Assembly: GCA_002312935.1 (NCBI GenBank)
Contig: DCAT01000194.1
Span: 747-24,946, forward strand
Source: Oceanospirillaceae bacterium UBA1126
GTDB taxonomy: Bacteria; Pseudomonadota; Gammaproteobacteria; Pseudomonadales; Balneatricaceae
DNA: 24,200 bases
Reading direction: 5' to 3'
The position numbers and the translations under genes were made by a program. The notes beneath the pieces were generated by a model. It was not told the origin of the DNA. It saw nothing but the letters and a program-made list of their open reading frames with translations, and did not search any database. Of the stretch, positions 14,440-22,498 are shown piece by piece. The first letter of the stretch is position 1; every line of letters begins with the position of its first letter.

Positions 14440-15427
14440 ACATGCCTTCGCACCTTATGTGCGTGCCCTGGGGAAGGGCAAGCGCGGGAGCCGTTCCCTG
14501 AGCCAAGATGAAGCCCGCGATGCCATGAGCATGATTTTGCACCAACAAGTAGAGCCAGAGCAGCTGGGCGCGTTCTTAATGCTGTTGCGCTTAAAGGAAG
14601 AGACCCCAGGTGAGCTTGCTGGATTTGTAGAAGCTGTCCGTCATTTTCACAGTTATTCTCCAGCGCAGGTGTCTGGTGTTCAGGTGGATATTGATTGGTC
14701 CAGCTATGCCGGTAAAAAGCGGCATTTGCCATGGTTCTTGCTGTCTGCACTCACCTTAGCTGGCCAAGGCATTAAAGTATTTATGCATGGCGCCAAAGGC
14801 CATACTCAAGGACGCATTTATAGCGAAGACGTACTGCAGCAATTAGGTTTACCTGTGGCTCAGAATTGGGCTCAAGTTGAAACCCAATTACGTAGCAAAA
14901 ATTTTAGCTTTATGAGTTTACAACACTTGAGCCCAGCCCTAGACCAACTTATTGGCCTACGTGCTATTTTTGGGTTACGTTCACCAGTGCATACTTTAAC
15001 TCGGTTGTTAAACCCATTGGCTGCGAAGCATACGATTGATGGCGTATTTCATCCTGCTTACGGCCCACTGCATCAACAAACAGCCATGTTGTTAAAGCAC
15101 CCTCGCAGCCTAACTATTCGGGGTGACGGTGGTGAAGCTGAAGTGCGCCCTGATAGTGAATGTGAATTACAATGGGTGGATGAACAAACGAGTAGTAGCC
15201 AAATATGGCAACGACACCTTAACAAGCGAGATACTCAGGAGCAGCTACTAGACCCGCAACGCTTGCGGTTACTTTGGAAAGATGACCAAAAAGACACCTA
15301 TGGTGAAGCTGCAGTTATTAGTACGTTAGCCAGTTGCTTAGTACTTTTAGGCAAGGCAAAAGAGCAACAAGAGGCCACTTTACTGGCCACACAATGGTGG
15401 CGAAGTAGAGATCGCGACCTTATGTAA
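14429..15427 (+). CDS. ybiB: YbiB/TrpD2-like glycosyltransferase-family-3 protein
   Basis: The 332-residue product has the fold of anthranilate phosphoribosyltransferase: a helical N-terminal domain with 'EQLGAFLMLLRLKEETPGELAGF' pieces and a larger C-terminal domain with 'GAKGHTQGRIYSEDVLQQLG' (where TrpD has its phosphoribosyl site) and 'IRGDGGEAEVRPD'. The substrate motifs differ from TrpD. The match is to the TrpD2/YbiB group, for which E. coli YbiB is a DNA-binding, LexA-controlled protein without known transferase activity. No trp genes are near. The start ATG 14429 lies inside yigB, 11 bases before its end, so the two are coupled. A strong A+T-rich dyad follows the stop. Confidence 0.82.
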   Translation: MATEHAFAPYVRALGKGKRGSRSLSQDEARDAMSMILHQQVEPEQLGAFLMLLRLKEETPGELAGFVEAVRHFHSYSPAQVSGVQVDIDWSSYAGKKRHLPWFLLSALTLAGQGIKVFMHGAKGHTQGRIYSEDVLQQLGLPVAQNWAQVETQLRSKNFSFMSLQHLSPALDQLIGLRAIFGLRSPVHTLTRLLNPLAAKHTIDGVFHPAYGPLHQQTAMLLKHPRSLTIRGDGGEAEVRPDSECELQWVDEQTSSSQIWQRHLNKRDTQEQLLDPQRLRLLWKDDQKDTYGEAAVISTLASCLVLLGKAKEQQEATLLATQWWRSRDRDLM

Positions 15428-15428
15428 T

Positions 15429-15460
15429 ATAGTTATAATAAAATAGTTTTTTATAACTAT
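15429..15460. promoter_or_regulatory. Perfect 10-bp A+T-rich inverted repeat between ybiB and coaD
   Basis: ATAGTTATAA (15429-15438) and TTATAACTAT (15451-15460) form an exact 10-base-pair dyad with a 12-base spacer, starting just after the ybiB stop and followed by TTAATTTT. It could act as a weak terminator for the lysA-ybiB run or as a protein-binding site. A TATAAT-like element (15483-15488) for coaD lies just beyond. Confidence 0.4.
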
Positions 15461-15555
15461 TTAATTTTAGTTGTATCGTATATATAATTCATTTAGTATT
15501 CCGCTGTTTTAAGGCTAACAGTTCTGGGCAGCGGGTAAAAAAAGGTGCTATTGGC

Positions 15556-16044
15556 ATGAACAAAGCAATTTATCCAGGAACGTTTGATCCAGTAACACAT
15601 GGTCACGTTGACCTCATTCAACGGGCATCAAAACTGTTTGAAGAGGTGGTTGTTGCGGTGGCGGAAAGCCCAACAAAACGACCTATGCTGGACCTAAAGA
15701 AGCGCGTAGAGTTGACACGGATTATCACAGAGCCTCTAGGAAATGTGACTGTTATTGGTTTTTCTGGCCTATTGACGGAACTGCTAACACAGCAAGGAGC
15801 AAATATTATTCTGCGAGGCTTGCGAGCCGTGTCAGATTTTGAGTATGAGTTTCAGTTAGCCAAGATGAATCGTGTGCTGGCGCCTGATGTAGAAAGTATG
15901 TTTTTAACCCCTGCGGAGAAACACTCTTTCATTTCATCAACTCTAGTGCGAGAAATTGCCTCATTAGGGGGTGATGTGTCACAGTTTGTCCACCCACTGG
16001 TGGCTGAAGAGCTCAGGCAGCATTTGAGCAAGTTAAGAAATTAA
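15556..16044 (+). CDS. coaD: Phosphopantetheine adenylyltransferase
   Basis: CoaD transfers AMP from ATP to 4'-phosphopantetheine, the fourth step of coenzyme A synthesis. The 162-residue product has the nucleotidyltransferase motifs: YPGTFDPVTHGH (6-17) and ISSTLVRE near the end, with RGLRAVSDFEYEFQLAKMN in between, all standard for the family. Normal length. It is followed by a ferredoxin and mutM, the same cluster as in Pseudomonas. The gene appears to start a new transcript after the A+T-rich gap from ybiB. Confidence 0.97.
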   Translation: MNKAIYPGTFDPVTHGHVDLIQRASKLFEEVVVAVAESPTKRPMLDLKKRVELTRIITEPLGNVTVIGFSGLLTELLTQQGANIILRGLRAVSDFEYEFQLAKMNRVLAPDVESMFLTPAEKHSFISSTLVREIASLGGDVSQFVHPLVAEELRQHLSKLRN

Positions 16045-16097
16045 GCTTTGCCAACAGATTTAACAAGATCAAGTGGCGTATAAATAGGAAGAGTAAC

Positions 16098-16346
16098 ATG
16101 TCTTTAATTATTACCGACGACTGCATCAACTGCGATGTGTGTGAACCGGAATGCCCTAATGAGGCGATCTCGCCAGGGGAAGAAATCTACGAAATCGACA
16201 TGAATAAGTGCACTGAGTGTGTAGGCCATTATGATGAGCCACAGTGTGTAGAAGTTTGCCCCGTAGATTGTATTCCTCTTGATCCTGACAACGTTGAGAC
16301 TCAGGATCAACTCATGGACAAATACATCCAGCTAACTGCAGCCTAA
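16098..16346 (+). CDS. 2[4Fe-4S] ferredoxin, YfhL-like
   Basis: The 82-residue protein carries two [4Fe-4S] binding motifs: Cys9, 12, 15 and 19 (CINCDVCEPECP), and Cys38, 41, 50 and 54 (CTECVGHYDEPQCVEVCP). The eight-residue insertion between the second and third ligands of the second motif is the mark of the YfhL/Alvin (Allochromatium-type) ferredoxins. Such proteins carry low-potential electrons in the cytoplasm. The partner is unknown. A clear ribosome binding site AGGAAGAG (16086-16093) precedes the ATG. The gene follows coaD by 53 bases and faces mutM. Confidence 0.93.
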   Translation: MSLIITDDCINCDVCEPECPNEAISPGEEIYEIDMNKCTECVGHYDEPQCVEVCPVDCIPLDPDNVETQDQLMDKYIQLTAA

Positions 16347-16376
16347 TTGTGCCGGGCCGTGCTCATGTCAAGGCGA

Positions 16377-17189
16377 CTAACGCTGGCAGTGCTTACAGTA
16401 TACTGTACTGCGCTGCCCTATTCGGCTTTCTGTTAAGGCCTGATCACAATTGACACACGCCTGACCTGCTCTGCCATACACTTGTAACTGTTGTTTGAAG
16501 TAACCTGGTTTACCTTCGCTGTCTACAAAATCTCTTAACGTGGTGCCGCCCTGCTCTATTGCTGCACAAAGCACTTGTTTGCAACTTTCTACAAGCTTTC
16601 CTAAACGGGCAGCTGAGATTCTTCCTGCTTGCCTATGTGGATGAATCCCGGCCATAAATAGCGCTTCGTTAGCGTATATATTTCCCACCCCAACCACTTG
16701 CTTAGCATCCATTATCACGCTTTTAATCGCTTGTTTTTTGCCTTTACACACCTGCAGCAAATGCAGCATATCAAATTCATCTGACAGTGGTTCTGGCCCT
16801 AAACTGGCTAATAAGGGGTGCTCCATTACTGGGTTGTCTTGCCATAAAACACAACCAAATCGGCGCGGATCTCTGTACCTGAGGGTCACTTCTGAAAATA
16901 CTAGGTCGACGTGATCATGGTATGCTGGTGGCTCTTTATGAGCCACAATACGCATACTACCTGTCATACCAAGGTGCCCAATAATGGCACCATGATCAAA
17001 CTCAAACAGTAGGTATTTGCCTCGCCGCACTACTTGGCGTAAGCATTTACCCTCTACTTTAGCCGCTAGATCAATGGGCACTGGCCAACGTAAACGGGTA
17101 TCTCTAACAACGACATGTTGTAAAATTTGACCTTGAATATGTGGCATAATGCCCGCTCTTGTCGTTTCTACTTCTGGCAACTCTGGCAT
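16377..17189 (-). CDS. mutM: Formamidopyrimidine-DNA glycosylase
   Basis: MutM (Fpg) removes 8-oxoguanine and other oxidised purines from DNA and nicks the strand. After Met removal the N-terminal Pro is the catalytic nucleophile: the product begins MPELPEVETTRAG, with Glu next. The start must therefore be ATG 17189; a TTG codon just before it is in frame but would move Pro from the N-terminus. Other marks are the RRGKYLLFEF segment with the conserved Lys, GVGNIYANEALF, and a C-terminal zinc finger with Cys245, Cys248, Cys265 and Cys268. At 270 residues the length is normal. It is convergent with the ferredoxin gene and divergent from the CBS gene. Confidence 0.97.
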   Translation of the reverse strand: MPELPEVETTRAGIMPHIQGQILQHVVVRDTRLRWPVPIDLAAKVEGKCLRQVVRRGKYLLFEFDHGAIIGHLGMTGSMRIVAHKEPPAYHDHVDLVFSEVTLRYRDPRRFGCVLWQDNPVMEHPLLASLGPEPLSDEFDMLHLLQVCKGKKQAIKSVIMDAKQVVGVGNIYANEALFMAGIHPHRQAGRISAARLGKLVESCKQVLCAAIEQGGTTLRDFVDSEGKPGYFKQQLQVYGRAGQACVNCDQALTESRIGQRSTVYCKHCQR

Positions 17190-17289
17190 CAATAATTCTC
17201 AAACATTTATTTAATACTCACTGGCGCCTATGAAGCCACGAAACATGCATTATTTCAATGGCCTAGAACAGCCTTTTTATTCACTCTTG

Positions 17290-17317
17290 TTGACAGTGCT
17301 TATGAAAAGGTTAAGGT
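17290..17317 (+). promoter_or_regulatory. Possible promoter for the CBS-pair gene
   Basis: A perfect TTGACA (17290-17295) is followed after 16 bases by TAAGGT (17312-17317), which keeps only the three most important -10 bases. A TATAAA at 17321 lies too far for this -35. The predicted start is about 30 bases before the ATG. Confidence 0.35.
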
Positions 17318-17354
17318 AGGTATAAATCGACAGCCTGTTTTGTGAGAAAAATAT

Positions 17355-17768
17355 ATGCTTCAGTCCGTAAAAGTGACAGATTACATGACCCGTCAGCTCA
17401 TCACGTTTTATGCTGACACCCCGTTATTTAAAGCAATTAAAGTTTTTTCTGAGCACCCAGTATCTGGTGCTCCAGTCGTGGATGAAGCAGGCTATTTAGT
17501 GGGTGTGATGTCTGAAGTAGATTGCCTTAGAGGCATTTTGAATAAAACTTACCACAAGGAAGAGGTCGGTGGCACTGTAGGTGAATTTATGACTACCAAA
17601 GTTGACACGGTAGATGGCAATACCGACATCATTGCTGTTGCAGAGCAATTTATTCAGCGTGGTCGGCGCCGTATACCGGTAGTCGAAGAAGGTAAGCTAA
17701 TTGGCCAGGTTAGCCGCAAAGATATCCTTAGGGCTGTGCATGATTTCATTTGCAAGGAATGCCATTAA
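17355..17768 (+). CDS. CBS-pair domain protein
   Basis: The 137-residue protein is almost entirely one pair of CBS domains. The first is at about 7-60 (VTDYMTRQLITFYADTPLFKAIKVF, then PVVDEAGYLVGVMSEVDCLR) and the second at about 75-130 (VGEFMTTKVDTVDGNTDI, then RRRIPVVEEGKLIGQVSRKDIL). Such modules bind adenine nucleotides such as AMP, ATP or SAM, and act as cytoplasmic energy or redox sensors. The protein has no attached effector domain, so a partner must be separate. The short tail CKECH holds two cysteines and a histidine, a possible metal or redox site. It lies alone between mutM and coaBC. Confidence 0.9.
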   Translation: MLQSVKVTDYMTRQLITFYADTPLFKAIKVFSEHPVSGAPVVDEAGYLVGVMSEVDCLRGILNKTYHKEEVGGTVGEFMTTKVDTVDGNTDIIAVAEQFIQRGRRRIPVVEEGKLIGQVSRKDILRAVHDFICKECH

Positions 17769-17843
17769 GCTAATGAGATGTTGGTTTCATTTATGCTAAA
17801 GTAGCAGGCTAATTTTCGTTTTAATCATCGGTTATATCTCCCT

Positions 17844-19049
17844 ATGAGCCGCCTCACTAACAAACATATTATCCTCGCCATCACTGGCGGCATAGCGGCC
17901 TATAAAAGTGCGGAGTTAGTGCGGCTGCTAATAAAGGCAGGCGCTCAGGTTGAAGTCGTGATGACATCTGGTGCCACAGCGTTTATTACCCCACTAACTC
18001 TGCAAGCCCTTTCTGGCAACCCTGTTCATCAGCACCTGCTTAACCCTGCGGCCGAAGCGGGCATGGGGCACATACAACTGGCCCGATGGGCAGACTTATT
18101 GCTCATTGCGCCTGCCAGCGCCAACGTTATGGCGCGCTTGGCTCAAGGCCAAGCAGACGATCTACTTACAACCCTTTGTTTGGCCACCGATGCACCTGTA
18201 CTTTTGGCACCAGCGATGAACCAAGCCATGTGGCGAGACCCAGCCACGCAAAGCAACCTAACGACACTGCTAGCAAGGGGCATACAAGTACACGGCCCCG
18301 CAGAAGGCGAACAAGCTTGTGGTGACACTGGCGCTGGTCGAATGTTGGAGCCTAGCGAACTGTTAACCACCGTTAAAGCACAGTTCGACCAAGGCCTGCT
18401 AGAGGGCAAAACTCTAGTGATTACTGCAGGGCCCACCAGAGAAGCCATAGATCCAGTGCGATACATTAGCAACCATAGTTCAGGCAAGATGGGCTACGCT
18501 TTGGCTCAAGCGGCAAGAGACCAAGGTGCAAAGGTTATCCTTATTAGTGGCCCTACTCATCTAGCAAAGCCTGCGGACATTAAATTTATCGCCGTTGAAA
18601 GCGCCCAACACATGCTTGAGGCAAGCCTTGAAGTGGGCCTTGGTGCAGATTACTTTATAGCTGCGGCCGCAGTAGCTGATTATCGTCCTACTATAGCGTC
18701 ACAAGAAAAGCTGAAGAAGCTTAATGCAGATGACGGGCTCTCATTAGACCTGGTACAAAACCCAGATATATTAGCTACTATGGCTACACAGCACCCTCAA
18801 ACCATCTGCATTGGTTTTGCTGCAGAGACACAAAACTTAATTCTTAATGGGCAAACTAAGCTGAAGCGCAAGGGTGTGCATATGATCATTGCTAATGACG
18901 TTTCTAATCCTGACATTGGCTTTAATAGCGATAATAACCAAGTCAGTTTAATTACCTCTAATAGTGTCGAAGAATTACCCTTATTATCCAAACAACAATT
19001 GGCTCGCCGACTCATCGTGGCCATAACCAACATCTCTCACAAGGCATAA
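17844..19049 (+). CDS. coaBC: Bifunctional phosphopantothenoylcysteine decarboxylase / phosphopantothenate-cysteine ligase
   Basis: This flavoenzyme fusion carries out two middle steps of coenzyme A synthesis. The CoaC domain (about 1-185) has GGIAAYKSAELVR, His76 in GHIQLARW, Asn126 in PAMNQAMW and Cys159 in the EQACGDTGAGRM flap. The CoaB domain (about 190-401) has ITAGPTREAIDPVRYISNHSSG, the AAAVADYR segment and the KLKK lysines. It is full length at 401 residues. It leads the coaBC-dut-algC-argB cluster, as in Pseudomonas; dut starts six bases after its stop. Confidence 0.97.
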   Translation: MSRLTNKHIILAITGGIAAYKSAELVRLLIKAGAQVEVVMTSGATAFITPLTLQALSGNPVHQHLLNPAAEAGMGHIQLARWADLLLIAPASANVMARLAQGQADDLLTTLCLATDAPVLLAPAMNQAMWRDPATQSNLTTLLARGIQVHGPAEGEQACGDTGAGRMLEPSELLTTVKAQFDQGLLEGKTLVITAGPTREAIDPVRYISNHSSGKMGYALAQAARDQGAKVILISGPTHLAKPADIKFIAVESAQHMLEASLEVGLGADYFIAAAAVADYRPTIASQEKLKKLNADDGLSLDLVQNPDILATMATQHPQTICIGFAAETQNLILNGQTKLKRKGVHMIIANDVSNPDIGFNSDNNQVSLITSNSVEELPLLSKQQLARRLIVAITNISHKA

Positions 19050-19054
19050 ACCAC

Positions 19055-19519
19055 ATGACCCAACGTCCACAGTTAGCTGTAAAAATACTCGACCCACGGG
19101 TGGGCCAAGAAATTCCTTTACCTACTTATGCTACAGCTGGCTCTGCCGGCATGGATCTGCGTGCGTGTATTGATCATGCCATTACTCTAAACCCCGGCCA
19201 AACTGAGTTAATCCCTACGGGAATGGCAATTCACATTGAAGATCAAAACCTGTGCGCTATGTTGCTGCCTAGGTCTGGCCTTGGTCATAAACATGGCGTA
19301 GTTTTGGGTAATTTGGTAGGCCTCATAGATTCAGACTACCAGGGCCAACTCATGGTGTCCTGCTGGAATCGAGGCGCTACTCCATTTATAATTGAGCCAG
19401 CAGAGCGCATCGCTCAAATGGTGCTTGTGCCCGTGGTTCAAGCCGAGCTCACCATTGTTGATGATTTTGATGCCAGCCTTCGAGGCCTCGGTGGATTTGG
19501 GCATTCTGGTCGTCAATAG
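19055..19519 (+). CDS. dut: dUTP diphosphatase (dUTPase)
   Basis: Dut hydrolyses dUTP to dUMP, keeping uracil out of DNA and supplying thymidylate synthesis. The 154-residue trimeric type shows all five motifs: AGSAGMDLRA, PRSGLGHKHG, GLIDSDYQGQL (catalytic Asp), RIAQMVLVPV and the C-terminal RGLGGFGHSGR. Normal length. It is tightly spaced after coaBC and 35 bases before algC, where TAGGAT may serve as the ribosome binding site of algC. Confidence 0.97.
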   Translation: MTQRPQLAVKILDPRVGQEIPLPTYATAGSAGMDLRACIDHAITLNPGQTELIPTGMAIHIEDQNLCAMLLPRSGLGHKHGVVLGNLVGLIDSDYQGQLMVSCWNRGATPFIIEPAERIAQMVLVPVVQAELTIVDDFDASLRGLGGFGHSGRQ

Positions 19520-19554
19520 AACCTTCACACACTGAATTATAGGATATTACCCGC

Positions 19555-20961
19555 ATGGATCGCCTTCGCTATCAGTCCCCCCTTCCCCTAGCCAATGAAA
19601 TTTTTCGGGCATACGACATCCGAGGTATTGTCGACGAACAGCTCAGTGAGGCTATGCTTTACCATATTGGCTTGGCCGTAGGCACCCAGGTGATACGCAA
19701 TGGTGAATACAGCATCGCCGTTGGTGCTGATGGCAGATTATCTAGCCCAAGGTTGGGCCAAGCGTTAATGGCTGGTTTATCTGACACTGGCTGCCAAGTG
19801 CTGCATTTAGGCGCTGTGCCTACGCCAGTATTGTACTTTGGTGTTAAAACCTTAGACACCAAATCTGGCATTATGCTTACGGGTAGCCATAACCCTTCTA
19901 ATTATAATGGTTGTAAAATTGTCATCGGTGGTCAAACTTTAGCTAACGACAGCATTATAGCGTTGCGAGACCTTATTGACCTACAAGACTACGAGCGTGG
20001 TGTGGGCAACATTGAAGACCATGTGATCGATCAGACCTATCAGGATAGAATTAGCCATGACATTAAGCTGGCTAAGCCCCTAAAAGTCGTACTAGATGCT
20101 GGCAATGGTATTGCTGGAGACATTGCACCAAAGCTATTTAAACAATTGGGCTGTGAGGTTATCGAATTATTCTGTGAAGTCGATGGCAACTTCCCTAACC
20201 ATCATCCAGACCCTGGTAAACCGGCTAATTTGGTTGATTTACAAGCCGCCGTTGCAGAGCATAAGGCGGATATTGGCCTTGCCTTTGACGGTGATGGTGA
20301 TCGTGTAGGAGTGATTACCGAGGCTGGACAAATGATTTATCCAGACAAGCTGCTTATGCTGTTTGCAGAAGATGTAATTAGCCGCAACCCTAATGCAGAG
20401 ATTATCTATGATGTGAAGTGTACTCGCCTTTTGGAACCTTTTATCCAGAGTATGGGCGGCGTACCCACCATGTGGAAGACTGGGCATTCCCTGATTAAAA
20501 GTAAAATGATTGAAACAGGGGCTTTACTTGCAGGTGAAATGAGCGGCCACATTTTCTTCAAAGAACGCTGGTATGGGTTCGATGATGGCATATACAGTGC
20601 TGTTCGCTTGTGTGAAATATTAGCCAACAGTTGTGAACCAGCAAGCGCTATCTTCAAGCGTTTTCCAGAAGATTTCAGCACACCAGAAATTAATATCAAT
20701 GTTACTGAAGACGAAAAATTTGAGTTAGTAACACAGTTGCAGCAGGCGCAGTTCCCCACGGGCAAAGTGTCTACCATCGATGGCATTCGTGTGGATTATA
20801 AAGATGGCTGGGGTTTAGTAAGAGCCTCTAACACCACCCCTGTTTTAGTGTTACGCTTTGAGGGCGAGAGCAAAGCTGCATTGCAACGTATTCAAGATGA
20901 ATTTCAACGCCACTTACATGCCGTTGATGCCAAACTTACCGTGCCGGACTACCACCTATGA
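19555..20961 (+). CDS. algC: Phosphomannomutase/phosphoglucomutase
   Basis: AlgC interconverts 6- and 1-phosphates of mannose and glucose, feeding lipopolysaccharide, alginate-like and other surface polysaccharides. The 468 residues have the four-domain alpha-D-phosphohexomutase layout: AYDIRG (19-24), the phosphoserine Ser111 in TGSHNPSNYNG, the magnesium loop Asp245-x-Asp247-x-Asp249 (DGDGDR), the sugar loop GEMSGHIFF and the phosphate-binding RASNTTPVLVLRFEG. The sequence is close to Pseudomonas AlgC throughout. The stop overlaps the argB start by four bases (ATGA). No long extra N-terminal region is present, unlike some relatives that have a membrane part. Confidence 0.96.
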   Translation: MDRLRYQSPLPLANEIFRAYDIRGIVDEQLSEAMLYHIGLAVGTQVIRNGEYSIAVGADGRLSSPRLGQALMAGLSDTGCQVLHLGAVPTPVLYFGVKTLDTKSGIMLTGSHNPSNYNGCKIVIGGQTLANDSIIALRDLIDLQDYERGVGNIEDHVIDQTYQDRISHDIKLAKPLKVVLDAGNGIAGDIAPKLFKQLGCEVIELFCEVDGNFPNHHPDPGKPANLVDLQAAVAEHKADIGLAFDGDGDRVGVITEAGQMIYPDKLLMLFAEDVISRNPNAEIIYDVKCTRLLEPFIQSMGGVPTMWKTGHSLIKSKMIETGALLAGEMSGHIFFKERWYGFDDGIYSAVRLCEILANSCEPASAIFKRFPEDFSTPEININVTEDEKFELVTQLQQAQFPTGKVSTIDGIRVDYKDGWGLVRASNTTPVLVLRFEGESKAALQRIQDEFQRHLHAVDAKLTVPDYHL

Positions 20962-21875
20962 CACTCGATCGCCAAGCTGCCATTAACGTAGCACAAGTAT
21001 TAAGTGAAGCCTTGCCCTATATTCAACGCTTTACTGGCAAAACAATTGTGGTTAAGTTTGGTGGTAACGCCATGATCGACGACGACCTCAAGAACAGTTT
21101 TGCTCGAGATATTGTGATGATGAAACTGGTGGGAATGAACCCTGTTGTTGTACATGGAGGAGGCCCACAAATTGGCGATCTACTCACCAAGCTCAACATA
21201 GATTCGCACTTTGTTAATGGTATGCGTGTTACAGATACAGCCACCATGAATGTGGTAGAAATGGTGCTTGGTGGTGCGGTTAATAAAGATATCGTTAACC
21301 TCATCAACCAAAATGGTGGCCAAGCGATCGGTTTAACAGGTAAGGATGGCAAACTTATACAAGCTAAGCAATTAAAGGTGACTCACCAAACGCCAGAAAT
21401 GTTGGCGCCTGAAATTATTGATATTGGCCATGTCGGTGAAGTAAGTGCCATTAATACCGACGTGCTCGACATGTTGCGCAATAGTGACTTTATTCCTGTC
21501 ATTGCCCCTATTGGGGTAGACGACGAGGGTAACTCATACAACATTAACGCCGACTTAGTAGCTGGTAAAGTCGCAGAAATCCTGCAAGCCGAAAAGCTTA
21601 TGTTGCTGACCAATACTGCGGGGCTGTTAGATAAAGAAGGTCATTTATTAACTGGCTTATCAACTAATCAAGTTGATGAATTGATTGCCGATGGCACCAT
21701 TTATGGTGGCATGTTACCTAAAATAGCTTGCGCGTTAGATGCCGTAAAAGGCGGAGTGAAGCGCGCCCATATTATTGACGGACGAGTCAATCATGCTACG
21801 CTATTGGAAATCTTTACTGATCAAGGTGTAGGCACCCTGATTACAGACACCACTGATAACACTAAAACACCTTAA
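20958..21875 (+). CDS. argB: Acetylglutamate kinase
   Basis: ArgB phosphorylates N-acetylglutamate, the second step of arginine synthesis and the usual feedback point. The 305-residue product has the amino-acid kinase fold: VVKFGGNAM (about 32-40), VVHGGGPQIG, RVTDTATMNVVEM and YNINADLVAGKVAEIL, with GGMLPKI near the end. An N-terminal helix of about 20 residues before the first strand is the type linked with arginine-sensitive hexameric forms, so feedback inhibition is likely. The pathway's last gene, argH, is in the same window but in a separate transcript. The gene is coupled to algC by a four-base overlap. Confidence 0.97.
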   Translation: MTLDRQAAINVAQVLSEALPYIQRFTGKTIVVKFGGNAMIDDDLKNSFARDIVMMKLVGMNPVVVHGGGPQIGDLLTKLNIDSHFVNGMRVTDTATMNVVEMVLGGAVNKDIVNLINQNGGQAIGLTGKDGKLIQAKQLKVTHQTPEMLAPEIIDIGHVGEVSAINTDVLDMLRNSDFIPVIAPIGVDDEGNSYNINADLVAGKVAEILQAEKLMLLTNTAGLLDKEGHLLTGLSTNQVDELIADGTIYGGMLPKIACALDAVKGGVKRAHIIDGRVNHATLLEIFTDQGVGTLITDTTDNTKTP

Positions 21876-21893
21876 AGAAGCCACAATAGCACT

Positions 21894-22478
21894 ATGACTG
21901 AAGCTAAAATATCCCGTAAACAACAAATCTTACATGCCCTAATGGAAATGTTAGAAGATCCCAATATTCGTATCACCACAGCTGCTTTAGCTAAACGTGT
22001 AGGTGTGTCTGAAGCCGCTTTGTATAGACACTTTGCCAGTAAGGCGCAGATGTTTGATGCCCTAATTGAGTTTGTTGAGGACACTATTTTTAGTCGTGCA
22101 AAGATGATCCAGCAACAAGAACTAGGTGCTCTGGCTAAATGCCAGCAAATTCTTACGCTGCTACTCACGTTTGTAGAGCGCAATGCGGGGATCAGCCGCA
22201 TATTGACCGGCGAAGCTCTAATAGGTGAGAACGAGCGATTAGGTAACCGAGTTAACCAGCTATTTGAAAAATTAGAGACTCAGCTTAAGCAAATTCTTAG
22301 AGAAGCAGAAATGCGTGAAAGCTTGCGAACTAAGGACACACCTAGTAGCAGTGCTAACCTATTGATGGCCGTTGTAGAAGGTCGGATTCGCCAGTACAGC
22401 CGCACAAATTTTCGCCATAAGCCCACGGCCACTTGGGCAGATCAATGGTCTACTTTAAGCCAAAATCTCATGCGCTAG
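21894..22478 (+). CDS. slmA: Nucleoid occlusion factor SlmA (TetR family)
   Basis: SlmA is a DNA-bound TetR-type protein that blocks FtsZ assembly over the nucleoid. The 194-residue product has the N-terminal helix-turn-helix 'ITTAALAKRVGVSEAALYRHFASKAQMFDALIEFVED' pieces (about 24-60), which match SlmA closely, and the helical C-terminal region of family length (E. coli 198). It lies 18 bases after argB, as ttk/slmA does near argB and pyrE in other gammaproteobacteria, and converges on pyrE with a 20-base gap and no visible terminator. Confidence 0.93.
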   Translation: MTEAKISRKQQILHALMEMLEDPNIRITTAALAKRVGVSEAALYRHFASKAQMFDALIEFVEDTIFSRAKMIQQQELGALAKCQQILTLLLTFVERNAGISRILTGEALIGENERLGNRVNQLFEKLETQLKQILREAEMRESLRTKDTPSSSANLLMAVVEGRIRQYSRTNFRHKPTATWADQWSTLSQNLMR

Positions 22479-22498
22479 GGTTTTACGCTGCGGTGGCA

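Noticed and set aside
14400..14750. 116-codon frame opposite ybiB
   Set aside because: Antisense shadow; low-complexity content and no ribosome binding site.
18143..18487. 114-codon frame opposite coaBC
   Set aside because: Antisense shadow of a clearly conserved gene, with no protein family signature.
20406..20786. 126-codon frame opposite algC
   Set aside because: Antisense shadow of the conserved phosphohexomutase frame.
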